Notes: generated from the letters alone by a model not told the origin. A DNA stretch of 64,000 nt from Flavobacterium eburneipallidum (GCF_027111355.2 NZ_CP114291.2:1054001-1118000), one strand, 5' to 3'; numbered from the stretch's first letter, positions 9,508 through 19,105 are shown. Made by a program: numbers and translations.

Positions 9508-10326
9508 TTACTTATTCTCCTCTTTCAAATAAGGTTGAATGGCAATTCCTGCAGCGTCAAAAGCTAATTTGCAACCCTCTAAAGTATCCGACGAAACTAC
9601 TCCAAAATCAGCATTGGTTGCCCATGGTCTAACGGCTAATTGAATTGAACTGTCCGTCAATAATTTTACAGAAACTTCGGCTTCAGGTGTTTTTAGAACT
9701 TTTGGATTCTTGTTTAAAACTTCAGTTATTAAGTCTTTAGCCTTTTTGATATCCGTGTCATAAGAAATAGAAAAAGTCAAATCGGATCTGCGGATTCCTT
9801 CTAAAGAGTAATTGATAATCGTTCCGTTCGACAACGAACCATTTGGAATAAAAATCGTTTGATTGTTACTATTGATTAATTTCGTTACAAATATCTGTAT
9901 TTCGCTTACGGTTCCTGAAACTCCCTGCGCTTCGATAGTATCACCTACTTTGAAGGGTTTGAAAAGAATAATCAACATTCCGCCAGCAAAATTAGATAGC
10001 GATCCTTGTAGTGACAAACCTACAGCAAGCCCAATGGCTCCAAGGATAGCAACAAAAGAAGAGGTTCCTATTCCTAATTTGTCGATAATAGTAACAAATA
10101 ACAATACTCTTAAAACCCAAAGTAAAATATCAGCTAAAAATTTGGTCAGAGTAGGATCTAAATCCCTTTTGACCATGATTTTTCGAATCAATCTGTTAAT
10201 TACACGAATGGTGTAAAGTCCAACAAAAAGAATAAAAAAGGCTGAAATTAATTTTGGTGAATAGTCAATAAATGTTTTGATGATAGTACCGGCATAACCA
10301 GTCAAATAGTTAGGATCTAGTGTCAT
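9508..10326 (-). CDS. MscS-family small-conductance mechanosensitive channel
   Basis: 272 residues, close to E. coli MscS (286). Three TM helices are visible (about 22-44, 66-88, 92-125). The third contains the Gly/Ala-rich pore lining GAIGLAVGLSLQGSLSNFAGG, followed by the beta domain start (KPFKVGDTIEAQGVSGTV). This channel releases osmolytes on hypo-osmotic shock. It lies 21 nt downstream of the Nfu gene on the same strand, so the two may be co-transcribed. Confidence 0.95.
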   Translation of the reverse strand: MTLDPNYLTGYAGTIIKTFIDYSPKLISAFFILFVGLYTIRVINRLIRKIMVKRDLDPTLTKFLADILLWVLRVLLFVTIIDKLGIGTSSFVAILGAIGLAVGLSLQGSLSNFAGGMLIILFKPFKVGDTIEAQGVSGTVSEIQIFVTKLINSNNQTIFIPNGSLSNGTIINYSLEGIRRSDLTFSISYDTDIKKAKDLITEVLNKNPKVLKTPEAEVSVKLLTDSSIQLAVRPWATNADFGVVSSDTLEGCKLAFDAAGIAIQPYLKEENK

Positions 10327-10347
10327 TTGAATAAATAGTAATTTGTT

Positions 10348-11247
10348 TTATGCGTTTGCAGCTTCTACTTGAATGGCATTGTCATTCAACATGCTTTTGA
10401 GCATATTTTCGATACCACTTTTCAAAGTAAACGTAGAAGATGGACAACCACTACAAGCACCTTGAAGAATTACTTTTACCACTTTCGAATTTTCATCATA
10501 CGATTCAAAAGCAATGTTTCCACCATCGGCTTGAACAGCTGGTTTTACATATTCTTCGAGTATGTTGATGATTTGTTGTGAAGTCACATCCAGATTGTCG
10601 AAGTTTTCGTTTTTGCTTTTTTCAGATTCAGTATGTGCTACAATCAAACTTTCGTCGAGAACAGTTCCGCCATTTTCGATAAATTGTTTGATAAAAGTTC
10701 GCACTTCTAATGTAATTTCTTGCCAGTCGTTGATTTCATATTTAGTCACCGAAATATAATTTTCGTCAATAAATATTTCTTTTACATAAGGGAATTTGAA
10801 TAATTCTTGTGCCAAAGGAGAAGCAGCAGTCTCATCGATATTTTTAAATTCGACAGGGCTTTTGGTCAGCATTTTATTGACTACAAATTTCAAGGCTGAT
10901 GGATTTGGAGTCGTTTCGCCATAAACCGTTACTGGCTGTTTTTTTGTTTTTTCGTCAGATGGAGTGATGATAATTCCACCATCGGCTATAAATTTTTCGA
11001 TTTGTTCCGCTACAGCATCCTGAACGTCTTCCCATTCCACGATACTAAATCTTTCGATTCCGATGAAATTTCCAGAAATGTAAACCGTTTTTACAAAAGG
11101 TAAATAAAATAATTTTTGAGCCAACGGAGAATTCTTGGCTTCATCAATGTTTTTGAATTCAAAACTTTCGTTTTGGGTAATAAAATCTTCTAATTCAAAC
11201 TTTAGAATAGTAGGGTTCTGTGTTTCTTTTATTGTTATTTTTGACAT
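10348..11247 (-). CDS. NifU-family Fe-S scaffold/carrier with duplicated N-terminal domain
   Basis: 299 residues from ATG 11247 (MSKITIKETQNP), preferred over an extension seven codons upstream. Two tandem Nfu_N-type domains are visible: about 8-95, with PTILKFELED and NSPLAQKLFYLPFVK, and about 105-195, with PSALKFVVNK and ASPLAQELFKFPYVK. A C-terminal NifU domain (about 215-295) carries the cluster-binding GACSGCPSS (CxxC) motif. Nfu proteins hold and deliver 4Fe-4S clusters. Most family members carry one N domain, while this has two. Confidence 0.92.
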   Translation of the reverse strand: MSKITIKETQNPTILKFELEDFITQNESFEFKNIDEAKNSPLAQKLFYLPFVKTVYISGNFIGIERFSIVEWEDVQDAVAEQIEKFIADGGIIITPSDEKTKKQPVTVYGETTPNPSALKFVVNKMLTKSPVEFKNIDETAASPLAQELFKFPYVKEIFIDENYISVTKYEINDWQEITLEVRTFIKQFIENGGTVLDESLIVAHTESEKSKNENFDNLDVTSQQIINILEEYVKPAVQADGGNIAFESYDENSKVVKVILQGACSGCPSSTFTLKSGIENMLKSMLNDNAIQVEAANA

Positions 11248-11408
11248 GATAGTATTATTTTTTTGCAAATTTAACGAAGTTATTTTCTACTAATACCTAT
11301 ATTTGATTTTTTAATGAATAAATTAACTTTATCGCTGTTTTGTTTGAGGTTTTAGTTCTTTTTTCACCGTTTACTAACCCCAAGTTTCATAAATATAATC
11401 CTTTTTTG

Positions 11409-12377
11409 ATGTATCATAAAATTAAGTTTATCATAGTCCTTTTACTAGTTAGTCAGTTTTCTTTTTCGCAAGAGGGAATACCTGTTTATTCGGATTATTT
11501 ATCGGATAATTATTACTTGATACATCCTTCGATGGCTGGTGCTGCAAATTGTGATAAAATCAGGGTTACTGCTCGCAAGCAATGGTTTGGGCAAGAAGAT
11601 GCGCCTGCACTTCAAACGGCAAGCTACAATGGCAGAGTAGGGGAAAGATCAGGAGCTGGAATTATTCTTTTTAATGATAAAAACGGGTATCATTCGCAAA
11701 AAGGAATGAAGTTGACTTACGCACATCATTTGATGTTTTCTAGAGATGAGGTCGATTTGAACCAATTGTCTTTTGGAGTAAATGCTGGTTTTTTTCAAAG
11801 TCAATTGGATGAAACAGCTTTTTTGCAATCTGGCGATTGGGATCCTATTATCAATGGAACAATTGTTCAAAAAGATGCTTATTTTAATATAGATATTGGT
11901 GCATCTTATAACTTCTTGGATTTTTATGCCCATTTAACGGTTAAAAATGTGGTAGAAACGCGAAGAGAGATTTACACCGAATATGAGAGTGATAATTTAA
12001 GAAAGGTTTTGTTGAGTGGAGGTTATGTTTTTGGTGATTTAGACAGAATATTATGGGAGCCATCTGTACTGTTACAATATACAGATAAGACCAAAGAGAA
12101 AGCTATTGATCTTAATATAAAAGCCTATAAAAATCTAAATTTCGGAAAAGTTTGGGGTGCTTTATCGTATCGCCGAACTGGTTTTTCTGCTCAAAGTTTA
12201 CAATACATTACGCCAATTATTGGAGTTAATATTGACAAGTTTATGTTGGCTTACACTTATTCTCATCTTAGGGGTAATGTCAATTTTGATACTGGTGGTT
12301 TTCATCAAATAACACTAGGAATTGATTTGTTTTGCAAACGAGAAAAATACGATTGTAATTGTCCAGCCATTAATTAA
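11409..12377 (+). CDS. PorP/SprF-family type IX secretion membrane protein
   Basis: 322 residues from ATG 11409, which gives a signal peptide (about 1-21, ending FSFSQ). The mature start EGIPVYSDYLSDNYYLIHPSMAG is characteristic of PorP/SprF proteins: an early Y, then a P-S/A-M/L-A-G motif. The rest is an alternating beta-barrel-like sequence. In gliding Flavobacteria, SprF-like proteins sit at the outer membrane and support export of partner SprB-type adhesins. No adhesin gene is adjacent, so its partner is unknown. It is 8 nt upstream of the gamma-CA gene. Confidence 0.88.
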   Translation: MYHKIKFIIVLLLVSQFSFSQEGIPVYSDYLSDNYYLIHPSMAGAANCDKIRVTARKQWFGQEDAPALQTASYNGRVGERSGAGIILFNDKNGYHSQKGMKLTYAHHLMFSRDEVDLNQLSFGVNAGFFQSQLDETAFLQSGDWDPIINGTIVQKDAYFNIDIGASYNFLDFYAHLTVKNVVETRREIYTEYESDNLRKVLLSGGYVFGDLDRILWEPSVLLQYTDKTKEKAIDLNIKAYKNLNFGKVWGALSYRRTGFSAQSLQYITPIIGVNIDKFMLAYTYSHLRGNVNFDTGGFHQITLGIDLFCKREKYDCNCPAIN

Positions 12378-12385
12378 TTTATCTA

Positions 12386-12904
12386 ATGTTAATCAAATCA
12401 TTAAACGGAAAAACGCCATCTATTCCTGAAGATTGCTATGTGGCTGAAAATGCAACTATTATTGGTGATGTTAGTTTCGGCAATTCTTGTAGTGTGTGGT
12501 TTAATGCTGTTATAAGAGGTGATGTCAATTTTATTCGTATTGGAAATAAAGTCAATATTCAAGACGGTGCGATTATTCATTGTACATATCAAAAGCATCC
12601 CACAATTATTGGAAATAATGTTTCTATAGGTCACAATGCCATGGTTCACGGCTGTGTGATTCATGACAATGTATTAATTGGAATGGGGGCTATTGTGATG
12701 GATAATTGTGTAGTCGAAAGTAATTCTATTATTGCAGCTGGTGCCGTTGTTACTCAAAACACGGTAGTCGAAGCAGGAAGTATTTATGCTGGTGTTCCTG
12801 CAAAGAAAGTAAAAGAAATTAGTCAATCTGATTTTGCTGGAGAAATTGAACGTATTGCTAATAACTATGTAATGTATTCAGGTTGGTATAAAACTGAAGA
12901 ATGA
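12386..12904 (+). CDS. Gamma carbonic anhydrase-like hexapeptide-repeat protein
   Basis: 172 residues folding as a left-handed beta helix, with many hexapeptide units (VWFNAVIRGDVNFIRIGN onward). Three candidate zinc-ligand histidines occur in IIHCTYQKHP and SIGHNAMVHGC, matching the H-x(n)-HxxxxH layout of gamma-CA/PaaY/YrdA proteins. The family includes true carbonic anhydrases and uncharacterised metalloproteins, so activity is uncertain. The stop is 3 nt from that of the convergent murI. Confidence 0.88.
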   Translation: MLIKSLNGKTPSIPEDCYVAENATIIGDVSFGNSCSVWFNAVIRGDVNFIRIGNKVNIQDGAIIHCTYQKHPTIIGNNVSIGHNAMVHGCVIHDNVLIGMGAIVMDNCVVESNSIIAAGAVVTQNTVVEAGSIYAGVPAKKVKEISQSDFAGEIERIANNYVMYSGWYKTEE

Positions 12905-12907
12905 TTG

Positions 12908-13681
12908 CTAGAAATCTTTTTCCAAAACCTTGTATTGATTGCCTAAAATTTCCGAAAGTACTTTAGAATTGGAATTGGTGTAAAATACAGGTTCTCCATT
13001 TCTTTTCGATGAAAAGCCTACATTTTCTAAAACCTTTTGAGTTTGTCTAGCCACGGCTTCTCCTGAATCGATAATTTTGATGTGTTCTGGAAGTATTTTT
13101 TTGATTTGAGGAATCAAATAGGGGTAATGACTGCAACCCAAAACAAGATAATCAATATTAGCATCAATCATAGGAACGAGATAAGAATACAAAAGCTGTT
13201 TCATCTCCACCGAATCAATTTCTCCATTTTCAATGAGTTGTACTAATCCGTGACCGATTTGTTCTATTATTTTTATGTCTTGATACTTCTCGGCGGTTTT
13301 ATTGAAAAGTTCACTGTTAAGCGTGCCTTTTGTAGCCAAGATTCCTATGGTCTGTGTTCTTGAATTTGTTGCTGCTGGTTTTATGGCGGGTTCTATTCCT
13401 ATAAACGGAACATCATATTTTGCTCTTAATTCCAGAATAGCATTGGTTGTAGCAGTGTTGCAGGCAACAACAATTAATTTACAGTCCATTTCAAGCAGGA
13501 AGTCAGTGTTCTTCATGCTCAAAGCTACAATTTCGGCTTTTGATTTTTGACCATAAGGTGCATTTTTACTATCGGCCAAATAGATGGTTTTTTCGTTAGG
13601 AAGCAATTGATGAATGGCTGACCAAATGGATGTTCCTCCGATTCCCGAGTCAAATATTCCGATAGGTTTGTTGTTCTCCAT
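12908..13681 (-). CDS. murI: Glutamate racemase
   Basis: 257 residues from ATG 13681, preferred to a TTG three codons earlier. It interconverts L- and D-glutamate for peptidoglycan. The two catalytic cysteines are present: Cys74 in VACNTATTN and Cys183 in LGCSHYPYL. The N-terminal IGIFDSGIGG (about 7-16) supplies the catalytic Asp. It is a single gene, separated from ompH by a terminator. Confidence 0.97.
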   Translation of the reverse strand: MENNKPIGIFDSGIGGTSIWSAIHQLLPNEKTIYLADSKNAPYGQKSKAEIVALSMKNTDFLLEMDCKLIVVACNTATTNAILELRAKYDVPFIGIEPAIKPAATNSRTQTIGILATKGTLNSELFNKTAEKYQDIKIIEQIGHGLVQLIENGEIDSVEMKQLLYSYLVPMIDANIDYLVLGCSHYPYLIPQIKKILPEHIKIIDSGEAVARQTQKVLENVGFSSKRNGEPVFYTNSNSKVLSEILGNQYKVLEKDF

Positions 13682-13720
13682 AAGTATCAATTACGAATTA
13701 AAAATTACGAATTACGATGA
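13682..13720. repeat. AATTACGAATTA short dispersed repeat
   Basis: Contains the string AATTACGAATTAAAAATTAC, which recurs with small variations near 32675-32700 and in both orientations at 49877-50003. It is a spacer-only repeat of unknown role. Confidence 0.6.
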
Positions 13721-13824
13721 AAATGAATCGATTGCGTTGTGCGAAGTGATTGATGAGTAATTGCAATTATTTAAAAACAAATTTAGGTACTAGCAGTTGA
13801 TTTACCTAAAAATCGCAGCACAAA

Positions 13825-13860
13825 AAAACCGCTCGATTCCATATCTGGAGGAGCGGTTTT
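13825..13860. terminator. Terminator downstream of ompH
   Basis: 10-bp stem AAAACCGCTC / GAGCGGTTTT with an inner TCCA/TGGA pairing, 21 nt past the ompH stop on the minus strand. Confidence 0.85.
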
Positions 13861-13880
13861 AAATAATTAGTTTAGGTTTA

Positions 13881-14381
13881 TTAGAACCCTAAATCTTTTT
13901 TCACATCTGCAGTCAAGTTAGGACCATCAGCTAGCAAAAGTGTAGATCCGTCAAGAACATATTGAAAACCTTTAGCTTTACCTACTTTTTGAATAGAAAG
14001 TCTTACTTTTTCGTAGATTGGTTTTGTAATATCTTCTTGTTTTTGTTGCAATTCTTTTTGTGCATTTTGTCCAAATTCTTGGATTCTTTTTTGCATGTCT
14101 TGCACTTCTTTTTGACGTTCAGCATTTACAGCATCAGTTACTTTTGTAGCATCAGCATCGTATGTTTTTAATTTTGCTTGAAATTCTTCTGCCATTTTTT
14201 TATAATCTGCATCATAAGTAGCGCTCAATTTTTCTAATTGTTTTTGAGCATCCAGCATTGCAGGCATTTTTGTCATAATTTCACTTACATCAACATGTGC
14301 TGTTTTTGCTTGTGCATTCATAGTTTGGCTGGCTCCTAAAACTAGTATTGCAGCAATTAGTAAAGTTTTGATTTGTTTCAT
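13881..14381 (-). CDS. OmpH/Skp-family periplasmic chaperone
   Basis: 166 residues, the usual Skp/OmpH length, with a signal peptide (about 1-24, ending MNAQA). The KTAHVDVSEIMTKMPAMLDAQKQLEKL start is followed by a long charged coiled coil (about 45-125), the tentacle region that cages unfolded outer-membrane proteins. It is the last gene of the bamA-ompH-ompH block and presumably hands barrel proteins to BAM. Confidence 0.92.
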   Translation of the reverse strand: MKQIKTLLIAAILVLGASQTMNAQAKTAHVDVSEIMTKMPAMLDAQKQLEKLSATYDADYKKMAEEFQAKLKTYDADATKVTDAVNAERQKEVQDMQKRIQEFGQNAQKELQQKQEDITKPIYEKVRLSIQKVGKAKGFQYVLDGSTLLLADGPNLTADVKKDLGF

Positions 14382-14414
14382 TGTTTTAAGTATTAATTAA
14401 TTATTGGTTGTATT

Positions 14415-15638
14415 CTATTTTGTTGTTTTAACTTTTTCTTCGGCTGCTTTTTTGGCTGCTTCTCTTGCTTCTAGCACTTTTTGTTTTCTTTCTTCTAGTG
14501 CTTTTTTGCGATCTTCAATTATTTTTTTGCGTTCTTCTAATGTTTTTGCTCTTGCTTCTGCTTGTTTTTCTTTGGCTTCTTCTGCCGCTGTTTTTGTTGT
14601 GTCTTTAACTGTTTCGGTTGTTTTAGCCTCGGTCTTTGTTTCCTCTTTTACTGTACTTTCAGAAACCGTGCCAGTTTTTTTGGCTTCTCTATCAGCTAAA
14701 ATTTGCTTTCTTTTTTCTTCCTGTGCTTTTTTGTTGTCTTCGGCAGCTTTTTTGCGTGCTTCGAGTATGGCAGCTCTTTCTTCTAATTGTTTTTGTCTAG
14801 CATCGGCGGCGGCTGTTTTTGCAGCTTCTTTTTGAACTGAATTGTCTGTTGTTACAGCTGTTTTAGCTGTGGTAACTGTTCCGTTTTTCTTGGCCTCTCT
14901 ATCAGCAGCAATTTGTAATTTTCTTTCTTCTGCAGCTTGTTTTCTTTGTTCTTGAACTAGAATTCTATCGGCTATGATTTTGTCTCTAGCTGCTTTTTTA
15001 GCATCTAATGCTTTTTGTCTTTCTGCTAATCCTGGGTTTTCATCCAGTGCATCTTCTTTGGCTTCTCTTTCCTCTTCTTCTTTAAGCTGTTTTTTAGTGA
15101 GTTGTTCTCTTTTTTCGGTTCTATTTAAAACACGAATAATTTGGTCGCTAATATCAAATCTTTTGGCAGCAAATAGCATTGTTAAATCGGAAGTTTTGTC
15201 AAATATGAAATCGTATTTTTTGGCTTCGGCAATGTCTTGTACAGCGGTAAAAACTTGGTCTTGTATTGGTTTTGTTAAACCTGCTTTTTGAGTCATCAAA
15301 TCGCCATTAGGACCAAAACGTTTTTGTTGGTACTCTAAATTTTCATTTTCAAGGAACGTGATTTCGGCAATTCTTTCTTCTATAAGACCTTTTGTTAATA
15401 AGGCTTTCTCTGCTTTTAGGGCTTCTTTTAATTTATTGATTTCATTTTTTTTGGCTTCAATTTCTTGCTTCCATTTTTGTGCTTTTTGTTCTAATTGGTT
15501 TTGAGCTTCGGTATAATCTGGAACGTTTTGTAAAATGTATTCCATATCGATATACCCCACTTTTGTGCCTTTAGTTTGTGCTTGAATCGAAGAAAATCCA
15601 ATCAGGGATAAAAATAGAATTAAAAATTGTTTTTTCAT
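14415..15638 (-). CDS. Long OmpH/Skp-family protein with charged coiled-coil extension
   Basis: 407 residues, more than twice the usual OmpH size. The signal peptide ends SSIQAQ (about 20), and a normal OmpH domain follows (about 25-180: VGYIDMEYILQNVPDYTEAQNQLE). The C-terminal 220 residues are repetitive, rich in Ala, Lys and Glu, with units such as AEERKLQIAADREAKKNGTV and KRKQILADREAKKTGTV. They predict a long continuous coiled coil. It lies between bamA and the short ompH and may act as an extended periplasmic chaperone or tether. Confidence 0.88.
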   Translation of the reverse strand: MKKQFLILFLSLIGFSSIQAQTKGTKVGYIDMEYILQNVPDYTEAQNQLEQKAQKWKQEIEAKKNEINKLKEALKAEKALLTKGLIEERIAEITFLENENLEYQQKRFGPNGDLMTQKAGLTKPIQDQVFTAVQDIAEAKKYDFIFDKTSDLTMLFAAKRFDISDQIIRVLNRTEKREQLTKKQLKEEEEREAKEDALDENPGLAERQKALDAKKAARDKIIADRILVQEQRKQAAEERKLQIAADREAKKNGTVTTAKTAVTTDNSVQKEAAKTAAADARQKQLEERAAILEARKKAAEDNKKAQEEKRKQILADREAKKTGTVSESTVKEETKTEAKTTETVKDTTKTAAEEAKEKQAEARAKTLEERKKIIEDRKKALEERKQKVLEAREAAKKAAEEKVKTTK

Positions 15639-15673
15639 AACTTTACTATATTAGAAAAATGTAGTGTCTGTTT

Positions 15674-18355
15674 TTAAAATTGTTGTCCAATGATAAAATG
15701 GGTTTCCCAGCCATTGGCTTTAGATCCAAGTGTTCCGTCGCCTTGTGGTAATCCATCAAAACCATAACCAAAATCAATTCCTAATAATCCAAAGGCAGGC
15801 ATAAATACTCTCAATCCTACACCCGCTGAACGACTTAATGAAAATGGATTGTAGTTAGAGAATTTGTCAAAAGAGGAACCTGCTTCAAGGAAACTTAGTG
15901 CATAAATCGACGCTGCTGCTTTTAAGGTTATTGGATAACGCAATTCTAATGAATATTTGTTGTATATCGTTGCTCCAATTGGTTCTCCTAAACTATTTAC
16001 AGGTGTTAAAGCACTGTTTGGGTATCCTCTCAAAGCAATGGTTTCTCTACCATCCATAGAAAAGTTTTGCATACCATCACCTCCTAAAAAGTATCTTTCA
16101 AACGGAATGTCGCCTCTGTCTTTGTTATAAGATCCCAAGAATCCGTATTCAACTAATGATCGAAGAACTAGTTTTCCATAGACTTTGGTGTACCAATCGG
16201 CTTTGAATTTGATTTTGTAATATTCTAACCAGTTGTATTTCTTTTGATCTACTTTTGCAGGGTCGGCTACTGCATCTTGGTAATTCGTAACACTGTTAGG
16301 TGTTGGGTTAGTGGTACTAGGTAAGCTTTCAAGATAATCGCCATTGTTTACCATTGTACCATTCGAACCTTCATATTGCGCTCCTGAATATACATATTTA
16401 TATTCTTTTTGATTGCCTAAATTAGCATAATCTACTCCGTTAAACAAAGAGTAAGGCAAGGTGAATTTTCCAGTCAAACTGAATTCAGCACCATAAGTCG
16501 GGAAAATCGGGTTTACACCTTTGTTACTTCTAGTTAATCCTATAGTGTATGCCAAGTTTCTTGAGGCTCCATCTCCAAAGGTAAATAGGCCTGTGTTGTA
16601 ATTGTGCAAATCATAGTGTTGATAACTGATAGTTTGAGATAATCCAAAATAATCATCAGGTACACTCAATCTTTTGTAAATTCCTGCTGATAATGTCAAG
16701 ATATTAAAGCTTCTACTTTTATCAACTCTTTGGGTTCTAAAATCATTATAAAATTGACTTGTATAGGATATAGAAGTGTTTAATTGCACTGGTTTTTGTC
16801 TGCCAAACCATGGTTCAGAAAACGAGGCACTATAGGTTCTGTAAAAAGAACTGGCTTGCAATCGCAACGATACTTTTTGTCCGTCTCCCATCGGAAGTGG
16901 TTTGTAAGCTTCTTTTTTGAATAAATTTCTAGCCGAAAAATTGTTGAATGACAGTCCTAACGTTCCAATAAAACCACCACCGCCATAACCTCCTTGAAGT
17001 TCGATTTGGCTAGCTCCTTTTTCAGTCAAAGGATAATTAATATCTACTGTTCCTGCAGCTGCATCCACATTTTTGAACTGTGGCTCAATTGTTTCTGGGT
17101 CAAAAAATCCCAATTGTCCAATTTCACGAATGGTTCTTATTAATAATTCTTTGTTGTATTTTTCGCCTGGTTTGGTTCTTAATTCTCTATAAATTACATG
17201 GTCATTCGTTTTATCATTTCCGGTAACTGTAATTTTGTTGAAATAAGCAATAGGACCTTCGGTGATTCTAATTTCAAAATCGATAGAATCATTGGCTGTT
17301 CTGGTTTCTACAGTGTTGATGGTCGAGAATAAATACCCGTTGTTTTGGTATAAATTGGTAATATCTTCTCCATCAGGTTTTGTTTTGTCGGCAATTCTTT
17401 TTTCAAGAAGGACACCATTGTAAGTATCTCCTTTTTTGATGCCTAACATTGCTGAAAGTCCTTCATCTGAATAAACAGTGTTTCCAAGAAATTTGATGTT
17501 TCCAAAACGGTATTTGTTTCCTTCTTCAACTTTTACTTTTACCATCAAAGCTTTGGCATCTTTGTCATACGAAACAGTGTCTGATAGTATTCTAGCATCG
17601 CGGTATCCTTTTTCTTTGTAGGCTGCAATAACTTTATCCAAATCGTCTTTGTATTTTTCTTTGATGAATTTAGAGCTTTTGAGGGTTAGCAATTTTTTCT
17701 GTTTGGTATCTTTCATGGCACCACGCAAGGTTTTGTCATTCAATTCCTTGTTGCCTTCAAAATCAATTTCTTTGATTTTTATTTTTGAACCTTTGTCAAT
17801 TTTTACCAACATGTTTACCATATTCACTTCTGCAGTGTCTATAACGGTATTGATGGTAACTTTGGTATTAAAAAAACCGTCTTTTTTATATTTATTTTCA
17901 ATATAATTTTTGGTGGTTGTAATTAAGTTTTCGTTGACTACTTTGGTCTTGGTCAGTCCATTATCTTTAATTAAACCTTCCATTTTGCTTTTAGAAACTC
18001 CAACTATTTTTACTTCATTTAGTTTAGGAAGTTCTTCTACGTTCAAGTCAAGATAGATACTGTCATTTTCGATTCGGTTTACATAAAATGAAATTTCGTC
18101 AAATAAACCTAGTTTGCCTAATTTTTTTATAGCGTTACTAATTTCTTCGCCAGGAACTGTAATTTCTTGTCCTTTTTCAAGACCTGCAAAAGTGACTACG
18201 GTATTTTCGTTGAAACTGATTTTTCCAACTACATCTACTTTGGCTAAAATGTATTTTTTTCCTTGGTCAAAAGGAACTCTTTCTTGGGCTTTCATTTGGC
18301 TAAAACTACCAAGAATTAAAAGACCAAAAACTATTTTTATGCTTTTTTGTAACAC
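15674..18355 (-). CDS. bamA: Outer-membrane protein assembly factor BamA
   Basis: 893 residues from GTG at 18355, seven nt after the uppS stop. The open frame extends further upstream but would overlap uppS by about 100 nt and bury the signal peptide, so GTG (then LQKSIKIVFGLLILGSFSQMKAQ) is the better start. Five POTRA-like repeats (about 30-440) precede a 16-strand Omp85 barrel that ends in Phe (IIGQQF), a beta-signal. The barrel includes the conserved GGDGMQNF and AGVGLRVFMPAFG segments. It inserts outer-membrane beta-barrels. Confidence 0.95.
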   Translation of the reverse strand: MLQKSIKIVFGLLILGSFSQMKAQERVPFDQGKKYILAKVDVVGKISFNENTVVTFAGLEKGQEITVPGEEISNAIKKLGKLGLFDEISFYVNRIENDSIYLDLNVEELPKLNEVKIVGVSKSKMEGLIKDNGLTKTKVVNENLITTTKNYIENKYKKDGFFNTKVTINTVIDTAEVNMVNMLVKIDKGSKIKIKEIDFEGNKELNDKTLRGAMKDTKQKKLLTLKSSKFIKEKYKDDLDKVIAAYKEKGYRDARILSDTVSYDKDAKALMVKVKVEEGNKYRFGNIKFLGNTVYSDEGLSAMLGIKKGDTYNGVLLEKRIADKTKPDGEDITNLYQNNGYLFSTINTVETRTANDSIDFEIRITEGPIAYFNKITVTGNDKTNDHVIYRELRTKPGEKYNKELLIRTIREIGQLGFFDPETIEPQFKNVDAAAGTVDINYPLTEKGASQIELQGGYGGGGFIGTLGLSFNNFSARNLFKKEAYKPLPMGDGQKVSLRLQASSFYRTYSASFSEPWFGRQKPVQLNTSISYTSQFYNDFRTQRVDKSRSFNILTLSAGIYKRLSVPDDYFGLSQTISYQHYDLHNYNTGLFTFGDGASRNLAYTIGLTRSNKGVNPIFPTYGAEFSLTGKFTLPYSLFNGVDYANLGNQKEYKYVYSGAQYEGSNGTMVNNGDYLESLPSTTNPTPNSVTNYQDAVADPAKVDQKKYNWLEYYKIKFKADWYTKVYGKLVLRSLVEYGFLGSYNKDRGDIPFERYFLGGDGMQNFSMDGRETIALRGYPNSALTPVNSLGEPIGATIYNKYSLELRYPITLKAAASIYALSFLEAGSSFDKFSNYNPFSLSRSAGVGLRVFMPAFGLLGIDFGYGFDGLPQGDGTLGSKANGWETHFIIGQQF

Positions 18356-18362
18356 TAAAAAA

Positions 18363-19103
18363 TTATTTAATTTGTTCACTTGTTTTTCCAAATCTACGCT
18401 CTCTTTTTTGATAACTAATGATAGCCTCATACAAATCTTGTTCTTTAAAGTCTGGCCATAATACATCAGTAAAATATAATTCTGCGTAGGCTATTTGCCA
18501 TAACAAAAAGTTACTTATTCTATGCTCTCCACTTGTTCGTATTAATAAATCTACCTCGGGTAAATTTTGCGTGTAAAGATGCTCATTTATAATTGAATCG
18601 TCAATAGAGTCTATTGAAATTATATTATTTTTAACTTTATCGCTTATGTTTCTTACAGCATTTACGATTTCCTCTCTAGCGCCATAACTTAAGGCTAATG
18701 TGAGGGTCATTTTAGTACTGTCTTTGGTCTTTTCTATAGCCTCAAATACTACTTTTCTAACCTTTTCTGGTAGTTTTTCTAAATTACCAATAGCGTTTAG
18801 CTTGATGTTGTTTTTTTGAAGCATTTTGATGTCCTTGGTCAAAGTCTTTACTAATATCTTCATTAGTATTTCGACTTCAATTTTGGGTCTGCTCCAGTTT
18901 TCGCTTGAAAAAGTATATAAAGTAAGATTTTCTATGCCTAAATTAGAACAGGTTTCTATGATGTCTTTTACGGATTGTGATCCGTTTTCATGACCCATAG
19001 CACGTAAATATCCTTGTTGTTTTGCCCAACGACCATTGCCATCCATGATAATAGCTAAATGCTTGGGTAAGTGGTTTGTGTCTATTTTTTCTAGTAAATT
19101 CAT
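18363..19103 (-). CDS. uppS: Undecaprenyl diphosphate synthase
   Basis: 246 residues from ATG 19103 (MNLLEKIDTNHLPKH), chosen because it starts 2 nt after the stop of the upstream gene. Motifs are AIIMDGNGRWAKQQG (catalytic Asp, about 18-32), the SxENW region (FSSENWSRP) and RTSGEHRISNFLLWQ (IPP-binding Arg). It makes the C55 lipid carrier for peptidoglycan and O-antigen. It is sandwiched between DUF6089 and bamA in a tight operon. Confidence 0.97.
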   Translation of the reverse strand: MNLLEKIDTNHLPKHLAIIMDGNGRWAKQQGYLRAMGHENGSQSVKDIIETCSNLGIENLTLYTFSSENWSRPKIEVEILMKILVKTLTKDIKMLQKNNIKLNAIGNLEKLPEKVRKVVFEAIEKTKDSTKMTLTLALSYGAREEIVNAVRNISDKVKNNIISIDSIDDSIINEHLYTQNLPEVDLLIRTSGEHRISNFLLWQIAYAELYFTDVLWPDFKEQDLYEAIISYQKRERRFGKTSEQIK

Positions 19104-19105
19104 TT

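Noticed and set aside
14404..14835. 143-codon Ser/Ala-rich plus-strand frame
   Set aside because: It mirrors the Lys/Glu/Ala repeats of the long OmpH gene on the minus strand.
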